From NCBI GenBank assembly GCA_039934135.1, contig JBDTMT010000450.1, forward strand, positions 1-5,273: a DNA stretch of 5,273 nt. The letters run 5' to 3'. The stretch comes from JBDTMT01 sp039934135 (GTDB lineage Bacteria > Desulfobacterota > Binatia > HRBIN30 > CADEER01). The stretch's first letter is position 1. Every line of letters starts with the position of its first letter. Both the position numbers and the translations under genes were made by a program. Below are positions 1 to 5,273 of this stretch, one piece after another. The notes beneath the pieces are model-generated. The model was not told the DNA's origin. It worked only from the letters and a program-made list of their open reading frames with translations, and did not search any database.

Positions 1-66
1 CTGCGCAAGCGCCACAGCGGTCAGTTCGACGGCAAGCTGGCCAGCGAGCTGATCAAGAAGCTCTGA
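1..66 (+). CDS. 3' end of an upstream gene, function not assignable (possibly GatB/YqeY-like C-terminus)
   Basis: Frame 1 reads without interruption from the window edge to a TGA at 64-66. It gives 21 residues rich in Lys/Arg and ending GQFDGKLASELIKKL. The codons are G/C-ending, like those of the neighbouring genes, and a stem-loop begins seven bases after the stop, so this looks like a true gene end. The tail resembles the final helix of GatB/YqeY-type proteins (a Gly-x-hydrophobic-Asp-Gly-Lys stretch followed by a short amphipathic helix ending in Leu). It could also be the end of an HD-GYP-type protein, where a GxxFD motif lies near the C-terminus. Too little is visible to decide, and the product should be treated as unknown. 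Confidence 0.6.
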   Translation: MRKRHSGQFDGKLASELIKKL

Positions 67-72
67 GCCGCA

Positions 73-103
73 TGCCGTGCCGGTCGCGCTGAGCGGCGCG
101 GCA
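73..103 (+). terminator. stem-loop after the upstream gene, possible terminator
   Basis: TGCCGTGCCG (73-82) pairs with CGGCGCGGCA (94-103) over ten base pairs, one of them a G-U wobble in RNA, around an 11-nt loop. It starts seven bases after the TGA of the upstream gene, where a transcription end is expected. There is no real U-tract after it (only a TT at 109-110). It could be a Rho-assisted stop or an mRNA 3'-end stabiliser instead of a classical intrinsic terminator. Confidence 0.45.
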
Positions 104-311
104 GGCGCTTCACGCGCCGCGGACAAAGGTGGATCGGCGGCGGTTCGCGCCGCGGGCCGTCAGCCGCGCAGCGATAGCACGCGCGCTGTAGGCGGGCAGC
201 GGCGCGTGTCGCCCCCTTCGGACGCGCGGTCGCAGCGACCCATCTGGTCGGCCAGGCTGATGTGCGACACAATGCTGCTGTGCAACGCCTGCGGTTGGGG
301 CGCAGCGACTC

Positions 312-316
312 GGAGG
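312..316 (+). promoter_or_regulatory. ribosome binding site of the histidine kinase
   Basis: GGAGG lies four bases before the ATG at 321. The spacing is short but the Shine-Dalgarno core is full length. It decides the start: the RsbRD-like N-terminal helix begins at once after this Met, and no in-frame upstream start has comparable support. Confidence 0.65.
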
Positions 317-320
317 GGCG

Positions 321-1448
321 ATGGTAGTCGGCGACCTCGACAAACTGGCAGGGCTCCTCAAACAGCAGCGTGAGGCGCTCGTCGCCGAGTGGCGGGAACG
401 GGTGCGGCAGTTGCCGTCGGCGCAGCGTCTCGACACGCCGACGCTGACCGATCACATCCCGCGCCTGATCGACGAGCTGGTCGTCGCCCTCGAAGCCCAC
501 TCCGACGAGACCATCCCCGAAGCGCTCAGCGTCGGCAGCCCGCCGGCGCATGGCGCGCAGCGCGAGCGGGACGGGTACGACATCGAAGAAGTGGTGGCGG
601 AGTACAACATCCTGCGCGGTTGCGTGCACGACCTCGCCGACGCCAACGGCGTCACCCTGCAGGGCAAGCCGTTCCACGTCCTCAACCGCGTGCTGGATTC
701 GGCGATCGGACTGGCGGTGCAGACCTTTGCCGCGGAACGCGCCAGCGAAGTGCAGCAGCGGCGCGAAGAGTATCTGGCCTTCGTCGCGCACGACCTGCGC
801 ACGCCGCTCAATGCCATCACGCTCGCCTCCAGGGTCCTCGAGCTGAAGGTCCCTGAGCACGTCATCGCCCCCGAGACCGCCCAGATGCTCAAGACGTTGC
901 GCCGCAACGCCGAGCATCTCGGCGTCCTGGTCGCCAAAATCCTCGAAGAGAGCACCAATCTGCAGACCGAGGTCGGCATCAAGGTCGAGCGCCGCAGCTT
1001 CGACCTGTGGCCGCTCGTCGAGGGGCTGATCCACGATCTCCACCCGGTGGCGGGAACCGACAGCACGCAGCTGATCAACGCCATTCCCGAGGATCTGGTG
1101 GTGGCGGCCGACGCCAGTCTGCTGCGCCGCATCTTTCAGAACCTGATTGCCAACGCCATCGCCTACACGCCGCGCGGCGCGGTGACGATCGGCGCGCAGG
1201 GGCTCGGCGAGGAGCGGGGCGTCGAGTGCTGGGTCAGCGACAACGGTGCCGGCATCGCGGCGGAGCAGCTGGCGAAGGTGTTCGATCAGCTGGAAACCGA
1301 TGCGGAGAAGGAAGGCGGCATGGGGCTGGGCCTGGCGATCGTCAAGACGTTCGTCGAGGCGCACGACGGCAAGGTCGTCGTCGAGAGCCAGGCGGGCGTC
1401 GGCTCGACGTTCCGCTTCACGTTGCCGTCCAAGTCGCTCGTGAAGTGA
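321..1448 (+). CDS. soluble sensor histidine kinase with RsbRD-type N-terminal domain
   Basis: This 375-residue protein is a two-component sensor kinase that should autophosphorylate on His157 and pass the phosphate to an unseen response regulator. Residues 1 to about 140 resemble the RsbRD/RsbR N-terminal sensor region: an opening helix (LLKQQREALVAEW), a PRLIDEL segment, and the conserved GYDIEEVVAEYNILR helix. The HisKA domain follows with H-box FVAHDLRTPLNAI (His157). The ATPase domain has an N-box with Asn274 and Asn278 (NLIANAIAYTP), G1 box DNGAGI (307-312), an F-box around Phe321 (KVFDQLE) and G2 box GGMGLGLAIVK (332-342), ending in FRFTLP. All catalytic motifs are intact. No signal peptide or membrane segment is visible, so it should be cytosolic and sense an internal or partner-borne cue. 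The gene stands alone between a spacer and a terminator with no regulator beside it. The kinase assignment is firm; the N-terminal family is from pattern recognition, and its signal is unknown. Confidence 0.93.
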   Translation: MVVGDLDKLAGLLKQQREALVAEWRERVRQLPSAQRLDTPTLTDHIPRLIDELVVALEAHSDETIPEALSVGSPPAHGAQRERDGYDIEEVVAEYNILRGCVHDLADANGVTLQGKPFHVLNRVLDSAIGLAVQTFAAERASEVQQRREEYLAFVAHDLRTPLNAITLASRVLELKVPEHVIAPETAQMLKTLRRNAEHLGVLVAKILEESTNLQTEVGIKVERRSFDLWPLVEGLIHDLHPVAGTDSTQLINAIPEDLVVAADASLLRRIFQNLIANAIAYTPRGAVTIGAQGLGEERGVECWVSDNGAGIAAEQLAKVFDQLETDAEKEGGMGLGLAIVKTFVEAHDGKVVVESQAGVGSTFRFTLPSKSLVK

Positions 1449-1474
1449 CACGCGGGATACCGTCAGTGGCGACC

Positions 1475-1495
1475 CCAGCGCGGCTGGTGCTTTTT
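1475..1495 (+). terminator. intrinsic terminator of the histidine kinase gene
   Basis: CCAGC (1475-1479), loop GCG, and GCTGG (1483-1487) form a perfect five-base-pair GC-rich stem. TGC and then TTTTT (1491-1495) follow. Runs of five T are rare in this GC-rich window. The structure begins 27 bases after the kinase stop, so it probably ends that transcript and separates it from the propeller gene downstream. Confidence 0.65.
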
Positions 1496-1553
1496 CTCCG
1501 CCCTGCGCGCCCGGCGCTGACCGCATTCCGCCCGACCTGAAGGCGATGTGGCG

Positions 1554-1571
1554 GCGGGCGTCCCCGCCCGC
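1554..1571. repeat. REP-like hairpin, copy A
   Basis: GCGGGCG (1554-1560), loop TCCC, CGCCCGC (1565-1571) is a perfect seven-base-pair inverted repeat. Read on the minus strand it is GCGGGCG-GGGA-CGCCCGC, nearly the same as the hairpin at 4800-4816 (GCGGGCG-GGA-CGGCCGC). The bases that follow on that strand (CGCCACAT) also resemble the GCTACT after the right-hand copies. This suggests a dispersed intergenic element, here in the opposite orientation. It could equally be a simple GC-rich hairpin that protects mRNA ends. Confidence 0.5.
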
Positions 1572-1572
1572 A

Positions 1573-1593
1573 AGCCGCGCCCCGCGCGCGGCT
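1573..1593. repeat. second strong hairpin adjacent to copy A
   Basis: AGCCGCGC (1573-1580) pairs perfectly with GCGCGGCT (1586-1593) across a five-base loop. It follows the preceding hairpin after one base, giving two tandem stem-loops with no U-tract. Paired hairpins of this kind are typical of REP/BIME-like elements or of Rho-dependent or attenuating 3' structures. The role here is not known. Confidence 0.45.
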
Positions 1594-1773
1594 GTGATGA
1601 CTGCCGCCGCCCTTGGGTCTCACGGGTCCAAAGACAACGCTTCCCGGATACCAGTGTTGTGTTCGCCACGAGTCGACCGACGGCCGCTATCCCGGGCTCG
1701 TCGTAGACGGACCCGGCTTGCGTCGCAGCGCGTCGGCCGTCCGGCAATCGTAGTGCTGCAAGAGCATGGCGAA

Positions 1774-1791
1774 CGCGCAAGGGTTTGCGCG
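1774..1791. promoter_or_regulatory. dyad-symmetric site upstream of the propeller gene
   Basis: CGCGCAA (1774-1780), spacer GGGT, TTGCGCG (1785-1791) is a perfect seven-base-pair dyad ending 87 bases before the ATG at 1879. It could be an operator for a dimeric regulator of the exported protein, or a stem-loop in its leader. The right half overlaps a weak -35-like TTGCGC. Dyads of this length also occur by chance in GC-rich DNA. Confidence 0.3.
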
Positions 1792-1867
1792 CTGCTGCGA
1801 CCTCGGTAACCGATGCAGGCGAGGACGCGTTGCCGCGGTGCGCTACTTGCTCTGTAGCAGCAGCGGC

Positions 1868-1871
1868 GGAG
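1868..1871 (+). promoter_or_regulatory. ribosome binding site of the exported propeller protein
   Basis: GGAG ends seven bases before the ATG at 1879, which is ideal spacing. Initiation here gives a complete Sec signal peptide with its basic n-region. A later start such as the in-frame GTG at 1894 would shorten it and has no matching site. Confidence 0.6.
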
Positions 1872-1878
1872 CGAGCGG

Positions 1879-4722
1879 ATGCGTAGCAAGGCAGTGTCAT
1901 GGGGCTGTCGGCGGCGGGTGGCGCGTGCCGGCATAGCGGGGCTCGCGATCGCCCTTGGCAGCGTCGGCTGGGCGGCGCCGGCGGCGGCCGTCCACCGGGT
2001 GTACGTGGCCAACATCGGCAGCGATTCGGTGGCCGTGCTCGATGTGGACAGCCGGGTCGTCCTGCGCTCGATCTCGGTTGGCAGCGAGCCGGATGGCATC
2101 GCGGTCAGCCCGGACGGCAGTCGCGTCTACGTCAGCAACTTCGCCTCGGATTCGGTCTCGGTCATCGACACGGCCAGCGATACGGTCGTCGCGACGATTG
2201 CCGTCGGCGACGGCCCGGTCGGCTTGGCCGTGCATCCCAGCGGCAACGCCGTGTACGTCGCCAACAAGGGCAGCGGCAATGTCTCGGTCATCGATGCGCT
2301 CCAGGGCGCGGTGGTGGCGACGATCGATGTCGGCGCTGGCACCTGCCCCAACGCGCTCGTCGTCGCTCCAGACGGCGACCAGGTGTGGGTAACGCGCTCG
2401 CGTGCCGGGCAATTGGCCGTCATCGATAGCCGGCAGCAGCGCGTTGTCGACAATATCGAGTTGGGATCCGAGTCGAATCGCATCGCTCTCGCTGGCGGAC
2501 GCGGGCGTGCGTACGTCGCCACCGGCCGCTGCTTCGACGGTGGCCCGAATCGGTACAAGTTGATCCTCGTCGACGTGAACTCGCGGCGCATCGAGGTGCT
2601 CGGGCCGCTGCTCAAAGCAACCGACGTGGTCGTGCAGCCCGGCGGTCGGGCGCTGTTCAGCGCCGCGGCCGACGGCACGCTGCAGCGTTGGCAGCGCCCC
2701 GGCGTGCCCGGCGGATCCCTCCGAGTAGGGTCTGGTCTGGCGGGCCTTGCTGTCGTGCCGCAGTCCGGGCTGGTAGTGGTCGCTAATCCCGGCAACGGCG
2801 AGGTTGCAGTCGTTCCGGCCGACTTCGACGGCGCCCGGCCGCCGCAACCTGTGCGCATCGCGCTCGGTGGCGCGCCGTTCGCCATCGCCGCCCTACCGCA
2901 AAGTGATTCTCCGCCGCTCAACGCGGCCATCGTTGCGCCGCCGCCGTCCTTCAAGCTGGACCCTGACGCGCGCGCCAGCGTGCGCATCAGCGTGGCCGAC
3001 GGCACGGTGGCACTACGGGCCTGGCGCCTGACGCTGCGCGGGCTCGATTCGCCGAGTCCGGAGGAGGAACTCGCCAGCGGCACGGCGCCGCTCGTCGCCA
3101 CCGCCGTGGCGAAGCTCGACGCGACGCAACTCCAACGCGGTGGCACGTATCTGCTGACCCTCGAAGCAGAGGGCGTCGACGGCCAGCGGCTGCTGCGCGA
3201 CACGCGCTTCACCGTTCCCGATCGGCACTACGTCCTGGTGCCGCTCGATTCCCAAGTGGATATCTGGTCCCGCTACCAGATGGATGCGGCCGGGCAGCGT
3301 TTCGCCGCTATGGCGTCGGGGGGCGAAGGCGTCACGCTGTACGATGCGGGCAGCGGGAAGCTTCAGCACGTTAATATGCCGGCGCGGTTGCGCGGCGACA
3401 TCGATCTCTCGCGTGACGGGCGCCGCCTCGTCGCCAGCTCGCCGCTGACGGTGCTGGATCTCGACACCCGACAGGCCACGGTTCTGTCGTACGCTCCGCG
3501 CATCATCGACGTCGACACGTCCGGGCGCTGGATCGCCGGCTTCACGCTCGCCGGTGCCCGCAAACGCTACGAGCTGCGCGATCTGCTCACCGGCGAACGG
3601 ATCCGCGTCAGTAACGTCCCCTTCCTGCGTTATCCGCCGCCGATCTGCACCGGTAGCTGCAGCCCGTTTCCCTGGATGAGCAACGGGCCGCATCTGAGTG
3701 CCGACGGCAAGAAACTGGTCTTTGTCAGCGGCATCGACCTCGGATTCGCCAACGCCGGCCAGTGCAACATCTTCTCCTACGATCGCGACAGCGGCGCCGT
3801 GCATCTGGTGCGCGCGATCGACGACGTGATGGTCGATCTGCCCAGCCTCGACGACGCCGGCGCGCAGCTGGGCATGCTGCAGCAGGTGGCGCGGGATCAG
3901 CCGTCACGCGCCGTCGTCGTCGACCTCGCCAACGGTGTGCAACGCGACGTTCTGGCCGGCAACCCGGCGGCTTCCACCGACGCGATGATGGTCGGCGACG
4001 GTAGCGGCATCGTCATCTCGAGCTGCGCTGACCTCGATCCGAGCGTCGGCAACGACGACGGCAACCCCGAGCTGTTCCGCGTCGAGTTCGCCAGCGGTCG
4101 CATCAGGCAGATCACCGACACCATCGGCGGCGGCAACGGCTGCGCGCTGAGTGGCGGCGGCCGCTACGGGGGCGGGCGCTTTCGTCCCGAGGTCAGTCGC
4201 GACGGACAGGTCGCGGCGTTCAACCTCAAGGGCGAGCAGTCCGACGTCCGCACGGGTCTGCGTTTCGGCGCCGTCCGCGCCGTGCCGTTGGTCTCCGGCA
4301 ATGCGCCGCCGCGGCTCGACGCGCAGGGAACACTGGCCACGCTGGTGAACGGCTACCTCGAGGTGTCGTTCAGCGCCACCGATCCGGACGGCGATCCGGT
4401 GAGCTTGTTTGCCCAGATGGACGGCAACCCGACGCTGCCGTACGACAGTTCGTTTTCTGCCCAGTGGCTGCCGGCGTATTTCTTCTGGAGCGCTCCGCCG
4501 GCCGACAGCATCGGCCAGCATACCTTGATGGTCGGCGCGTTCGACGGGCGCGGCGGCGAGAGCGTGCGGCGCATTCCGCTCGCGGTGTGTCGGCAGTTCG
4601 TCTCCAAGCGCGATCGCGGTTCGATTCTGATGGCGATCTTCGATCCGCAGGCGCCGGGGTGCGGGTCGGCCGATGCGAACGGCGACGGGGTGGTGAGCGC
4701 GGCGGATTTTACGGCGCCGTAG
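1879..4722 (+). CDS. exported double beta-propeller protein (YVTN + TolB-like) with Ig-like modules and C-terminal dockerin-type calcium loop
   Basis: This 947-residue protein opens with a Sec-type signal peptide: basic n-region (RRRVAR), hydrophobic core (GIAGLAIALGSVG) and likely cleavage in or just after WAAPAAA near residue 37. Residues 38-342 form seven YVTN-type repeats (VYVANxGSxxVxVIDxxxxxVVxTIxVGxxPxGxAVxPxG), matching a complete seven-bladed propeller. Residues about 350-447 resemble an Ig/FN3-like module (LDATQLQRGGTYLLTLEAEGVDG). Residues about 450-800 look like a second, TolB/PD40-like propeller (LSADGKKLVFVSG, SSCADLDPSVGNDDGNPELF, VSRDGQVAAFNLKG). Residues 807-904 are cadherin/Ig-like (VSFSATDPDGDPVS, VGAFDGRGGES). 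The end, DANGDGVVSAADF, is one EF-hand/dockerin type I loop. Seven cysteines after residue 580, including CTGSC at 590-594, would allow disulfides outside the cytoplasm. No catalytic motif is visible; a surface-binding or scaffold role is inferred. The protein stops four residues after the loop, without the usual following helix. The exact function is unknown. Confidence 0.9.
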   Translation: MRSKAVSWGCRRRVARAGIAGLAIALGSVGWAAPAAAVHRVYVANIGSDSVAVLDVDSRVVLRSISVGSEPDGIAVSPDGSRVYVSNFASDSVSVIDTASDTVVATIAVGDGPVGLAVHPSGNAVYVANKGSGNVSVIDALQGAVVATIDVGAGTCPNALVVAPDGDQVWVTRSRAGQLAVIDSRQQRVVDNIELGSESNRIALAGGRGRAYVATGRCFDGGPNRYKLILVDVNSRRIEVLGPLLKATDVVVQPGGRALFSAAADGTLQRWQRPGVPGGSLRVGSGLAGLAVVPQSGLVVVANPGNGEVAVVPADFDGARPPQPVRIALGGAPFAIAALPQSDSPPLNAAIVAPPPSFKLDPDARASVRISVADGTVALRAWRLTLRGLDSPSPEEELASGTAPLVATAVAKLDATQLQRGGTYLLTLEAEGVDGQRLLRDTRFTVPDRHYVLVPLDSQVDIWSRYQMDAAGQRFAAMASGGEGVTLYDAGSGKLQHVNMPARLRGDIDLSRDGRRLVASSPLTVLDLDTRQATVLSYAPRIIDVDTSGRWIAGFTLAGARKRYELRDLLTGERIRVSNVPFLRYPPPICTGSCSPFPWMSNGPHLSADGKKLVFVSGIDLGFANAGQCNIFSYDRDSGAVHLVRAIDDVMVDLPSLDDAGAQLGMLQQVARDQPSRAVVVDLANGVQRDVLAGNPAASTDAMMVGDGSGIVISSCADLDPSVGNDDGNPELFRVEFASGRIRQITDTIGGGNGCALSGGGRYGGGRFRPEVSRDGQVAAFNLKGEQSDVRTGLRFGAVRAVPLVSGNAPPRLDAQGTLATLVNGYLEVSFSATDPDGDPVSLFAQMDGNPTLPYDSSFSAQWLPAYFFWSAPPADSIGQHTLMVGAFDGRGGESVRRIPLAVCRQFVSKRDRGSILMAIFDPQAPGCGSADANGDGVVSAADFTAP
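1990..2904 (+). repeat. seven coding repeats of the YVTN propeller
   Basis: Seven degenerate units of about 120-140 bp encode the blades, starting near residues 38, 81, 123, 167, 210, 257 and 298. Blades 1-3 are the closest to consensus, and the DNA of blades 2 and 3 shares the stretch GTCTCGGTCATCGA (2155 and 2281). Blade 5 carries an insertion with a cysteine (RCFDGGPNRYK), and blade 6 has lost most of the YVTN signature. The pattern suggests duplication followed by divergence, with the N-terminal units the most conserved. Confidence 0.7.
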
Positions 4723-4772
4723 CCGAGTGGGTCGCCGATCGGGATTCGATCCTCGCAGTGGGCCGATGCGGA

Positions 4773-4822
4773 GCGGTCGGGACGACCACGCTACTTCGGG
4801 CGGGCGGGACGGCCGCGCTACT
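4773..4822. repeat. two tandem 23-bp hairpin repeats in the convergent gap (REP-like copies B and C)
   Basis: Units at 4773-4795 and 4800-4822 match at 20 of 23 positions (differences at 4777/4804, 4785/4812 and 4788/4815) with a 4-bp spacer. Each folds around a GGA loop. Unit one has a perfect GGTCG/CGACC stem (4775-4779 with 4783-4787). Unit two has a seven-pair stem with one G-G mismatch (4800-4806 with 4810-4816). Both end in CGCTACT. They lie between convergent genes, where they could act as a bidirectional terminator or RNA-end protector. The aminotransferase stop codon (4818-4820) falls inside unit two. Confidence 0.6.
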
Positions 4823-5273
4823 GGTGCTGGCTAGCGGCGGCGACGGCGGCGCCGGGTGACACCGCGTAGCCGCAGCGCGGCAGGATGCGTTCCAGCGCGT
4901 GCAGGACGAGCAGGACGTTGGCGGCGCTGCTCGATTCGCCCATCAGGCCGATGCGCCAGACCTTGCCCTTCAACGGGCCGAGGCCGCCGCCGATCTCCAG
5001 GTTGTAGTCGGCGAGCAGCGCCTGGCGCACGGCGAGATCGTCGACGCCGTCGGGAATGGCGACGCTGTTGAGCGACCACAGCTGGTGGCCTTCCTGCGAC
5101 GCGATCGGCAGGCCGATCGCCGCCAGGCCGGCCTTCAGCGCCTGATGGTGACGCTCGTGGCGCGCCCAGCGCGCCTCCAGGCCTTCTTCGTGTACCAGGC
5201 GCAGCGCTTCGAGCAGGGCGTAGTTCATCGAGATCGGCGCCGTGTGGTGGTAGACGCGCTCGTCGCCCCAGTA
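4818..5273 (-). CDS. alanine-glyoxylate/serine-glyoxylate aminotransferase family protein, C-terminal part
   Basis: The frame enters at the window's right edge and reads 151 residues to a TAG at 4820-4818, about the last 40% of a class V PLP-dependent aminotransferase (family length near 390). It opens with YHHTAPISMNYALLEALRLV, matching the family's YHHTxP segment and the helix after it. The small C-terminal domain follows, with DYNLEIGGGLGPLKGKVWRIGLMG, very close to the conserved IxGGLGxxxGKxxRIGxMG block of AGXT-type enzymes. The Arg in WRIG (visible residue 107, codon at 4955-4953) corresponds to the substrate-carboxylate-binding arginine. The PLP lysine lies outside the window. The family moves amino groups between alanine or serine and glyoxylate (photorespiratory-type, serine-cycle or purine-catabolic metabolism), presumably in the cytoplasm. 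The exact substrate cannot be told. An internal Met (codon 5228-5226) is not the start, because homology continues upstream of it. The last residues (VSPGAAVAAASQHQ) look like a non-conserved extension running into the intergenic repeat. Confidence 0.92.
   Translation of the reverse strand, partial: YWGDERVYHHTAPISMNYALLEALRLVHEEGLEARWARHERHHQALKAGLAAIGLPIASQEGHQLWSLNSVAIPDGVDDLAVRQALLADYNLEIGGGLGPLKGKVWRIGLMGESSSAANVLLVLHALERILPRCGYAVSPGAAVAAASQHQ

Larger units (their letters stand above)
1449..1878. other. 430-bp gene-free intergenic region
   Basis: No open frame here is convincing. The small ones are rich in Arg, Ala, Pro and Ser, lack a recognisable domain, and look like chance frames in GC-rich DNA. 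From left to right the stretch holds the kinase terminator, two strong adjacent hairpins (1554-1593), and a patch with nested inverted repeats: CGGGTCC 1623-1629 with GGACCCG 1709-1715, ACGAG 1668-1672 with CTCGT 1697-1701, and GACGGCCG 1679-1686 with CGGCCGTC 1734-1741. A dyad at 1774-1791 follows, then a small leader hairpin (GCTAC 1842-1846 with GTAGC 1854-1858) just before the ribosome binding site of the propeller gene. A promoter for that gene must lie here, but no good -35/-10 pair stands out; the best is TTGCGC at 1785 with TAACCG at 1807, which is weak. Confidence 0.6.

Noticed and set aside
137..153. Hairpin GCGGCG-GTTCG-CGCCGC in the spacer before the kinase
   Set aside because: It is a perfect but short stem in very GC-rich DNA, with no U-tract and no relation to the other repeats; probably chance.
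245..273. Possible promoter for the kinase (TGGTCG with CACAAT)
   Set aside because: The -35 match is poor and the -10 lacks the leading T. It is no better than background.
21..1526. A 501-codon open frame on the minus strand across the kinase gene
   Set aside because: It lies antisense to a kinase with all catalytic motifs intact. Its translation is low-complexity (Arg, Asp, Ala, Leu, Val) with no recognisable domain, typical of mirror frames in GC-rich genes.
1546..1809. An 87-codon plus-strand frame in the long spacer
   Set aside because: The product is Arg/Ala/Pro-rich with no domain, starts within the hairpin region, and has no Shine-Dalgarno sequence at suitable spacing.
1888..1920. 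Twin-arginine (Tat) signal or lipobox in the exported protein
   Set aside because: RRRVAR lacks the full S/T-R-R-x-F-L-K pattern, and the only cysteine (residue 10) precedes the hydrophobic core, so a plain Sec signal fits better.
1463..2099. Minus-strand frames of 145 and 159 codons covering the spacer and the start of the propeller gene
   Set aside because: They overlap the signal-peptide and first-blade coding sequence in antisense, are rich in Arg/Ala/Thr/Ser, and have no recognisable motif.
1990..2904. CRISPR-like or satellite repeat array
   Set aside because: The periodicity is at the protein level (YVTN blades in frame) with strong DNA divergence, so it is a coding repeat.
1897..3804. 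Long minus-strand frames (316, 361 and 263 codons) across the propeller gene
   Set aside because: They mirror the plus-strand propeller coding sequence, show compositional bias and no domain, and lack any ribosome binding site I can see.

Overview
This is a GC-rich bacterial window (GC well above 60%, strong G/C preference at third codon positions). It holds two complete genes, the 3' end of a third, and the C-terminal part of a fourth that enters from the right on the minus strand. The lineage cannot be fixed from the sequence. A secreted protein with YVTN and TolB-like propellers, Ig-like modules and a C-terminal DxNxDG dockerin-type loop, together with an alanine-glyoxylate-type aminotransferase, fits environmental high-GC proteobacterial or 'deltaproteobacterial'/Binatia-like genomes. 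That placement is an inference only.

Layout, left to right. Positions 1-66 are the end of an upstream plus-strand gene, followed by a stem-loop. After a roughly 250-bp spacer with no convincing gene comes a soluble sensor histidine kinase (321-1448) with an RsbRD-like N-terminal sensor region and a complete HisKA/HATPase core, but no response regulator in view. A compact intrinsic terminator (1475-1495) follows it. A gene-free stretch of 430 bp (1449-1878) then holds two adjacent strong hairpins, several longer-range inverted repeats and a dyad upstream of the next gene. The largest gene (1879-4722) encodes a 947-residue exported protein: signal peptide, seven-bladed YVTN propeller, Ig-like linker, a second TolB/PD40-like propeller, another Ig-like domain and one EF-hand/dockerin-type calcium loop at the extreme C-terminus. 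A 95-bp convergent gap contains two tandem 23-bp hairpin-forming repeats. The minus-strand aminotransferase (4818-5273, cut by the window edge) ends inside the second of these repeats.

The genes do not form an obvious pathway. The kinase and the exported propeller protein are separated by a terminator and a long spacer, so they are probably separate transcription units. The aminotransferase is convergent with the propeller gene. The least ordinary signals are a hairpin motif shared between the two intergenic regions (REP-like, in both orientations), the double-propeller architecture with its abruptly ending single calcium loop, and the RsbRD-type sensor joined to a histidine kinase. I saw no mobile element, CRISPR array, tRNA or rRNA, and no clear evidence of a wholly new system.
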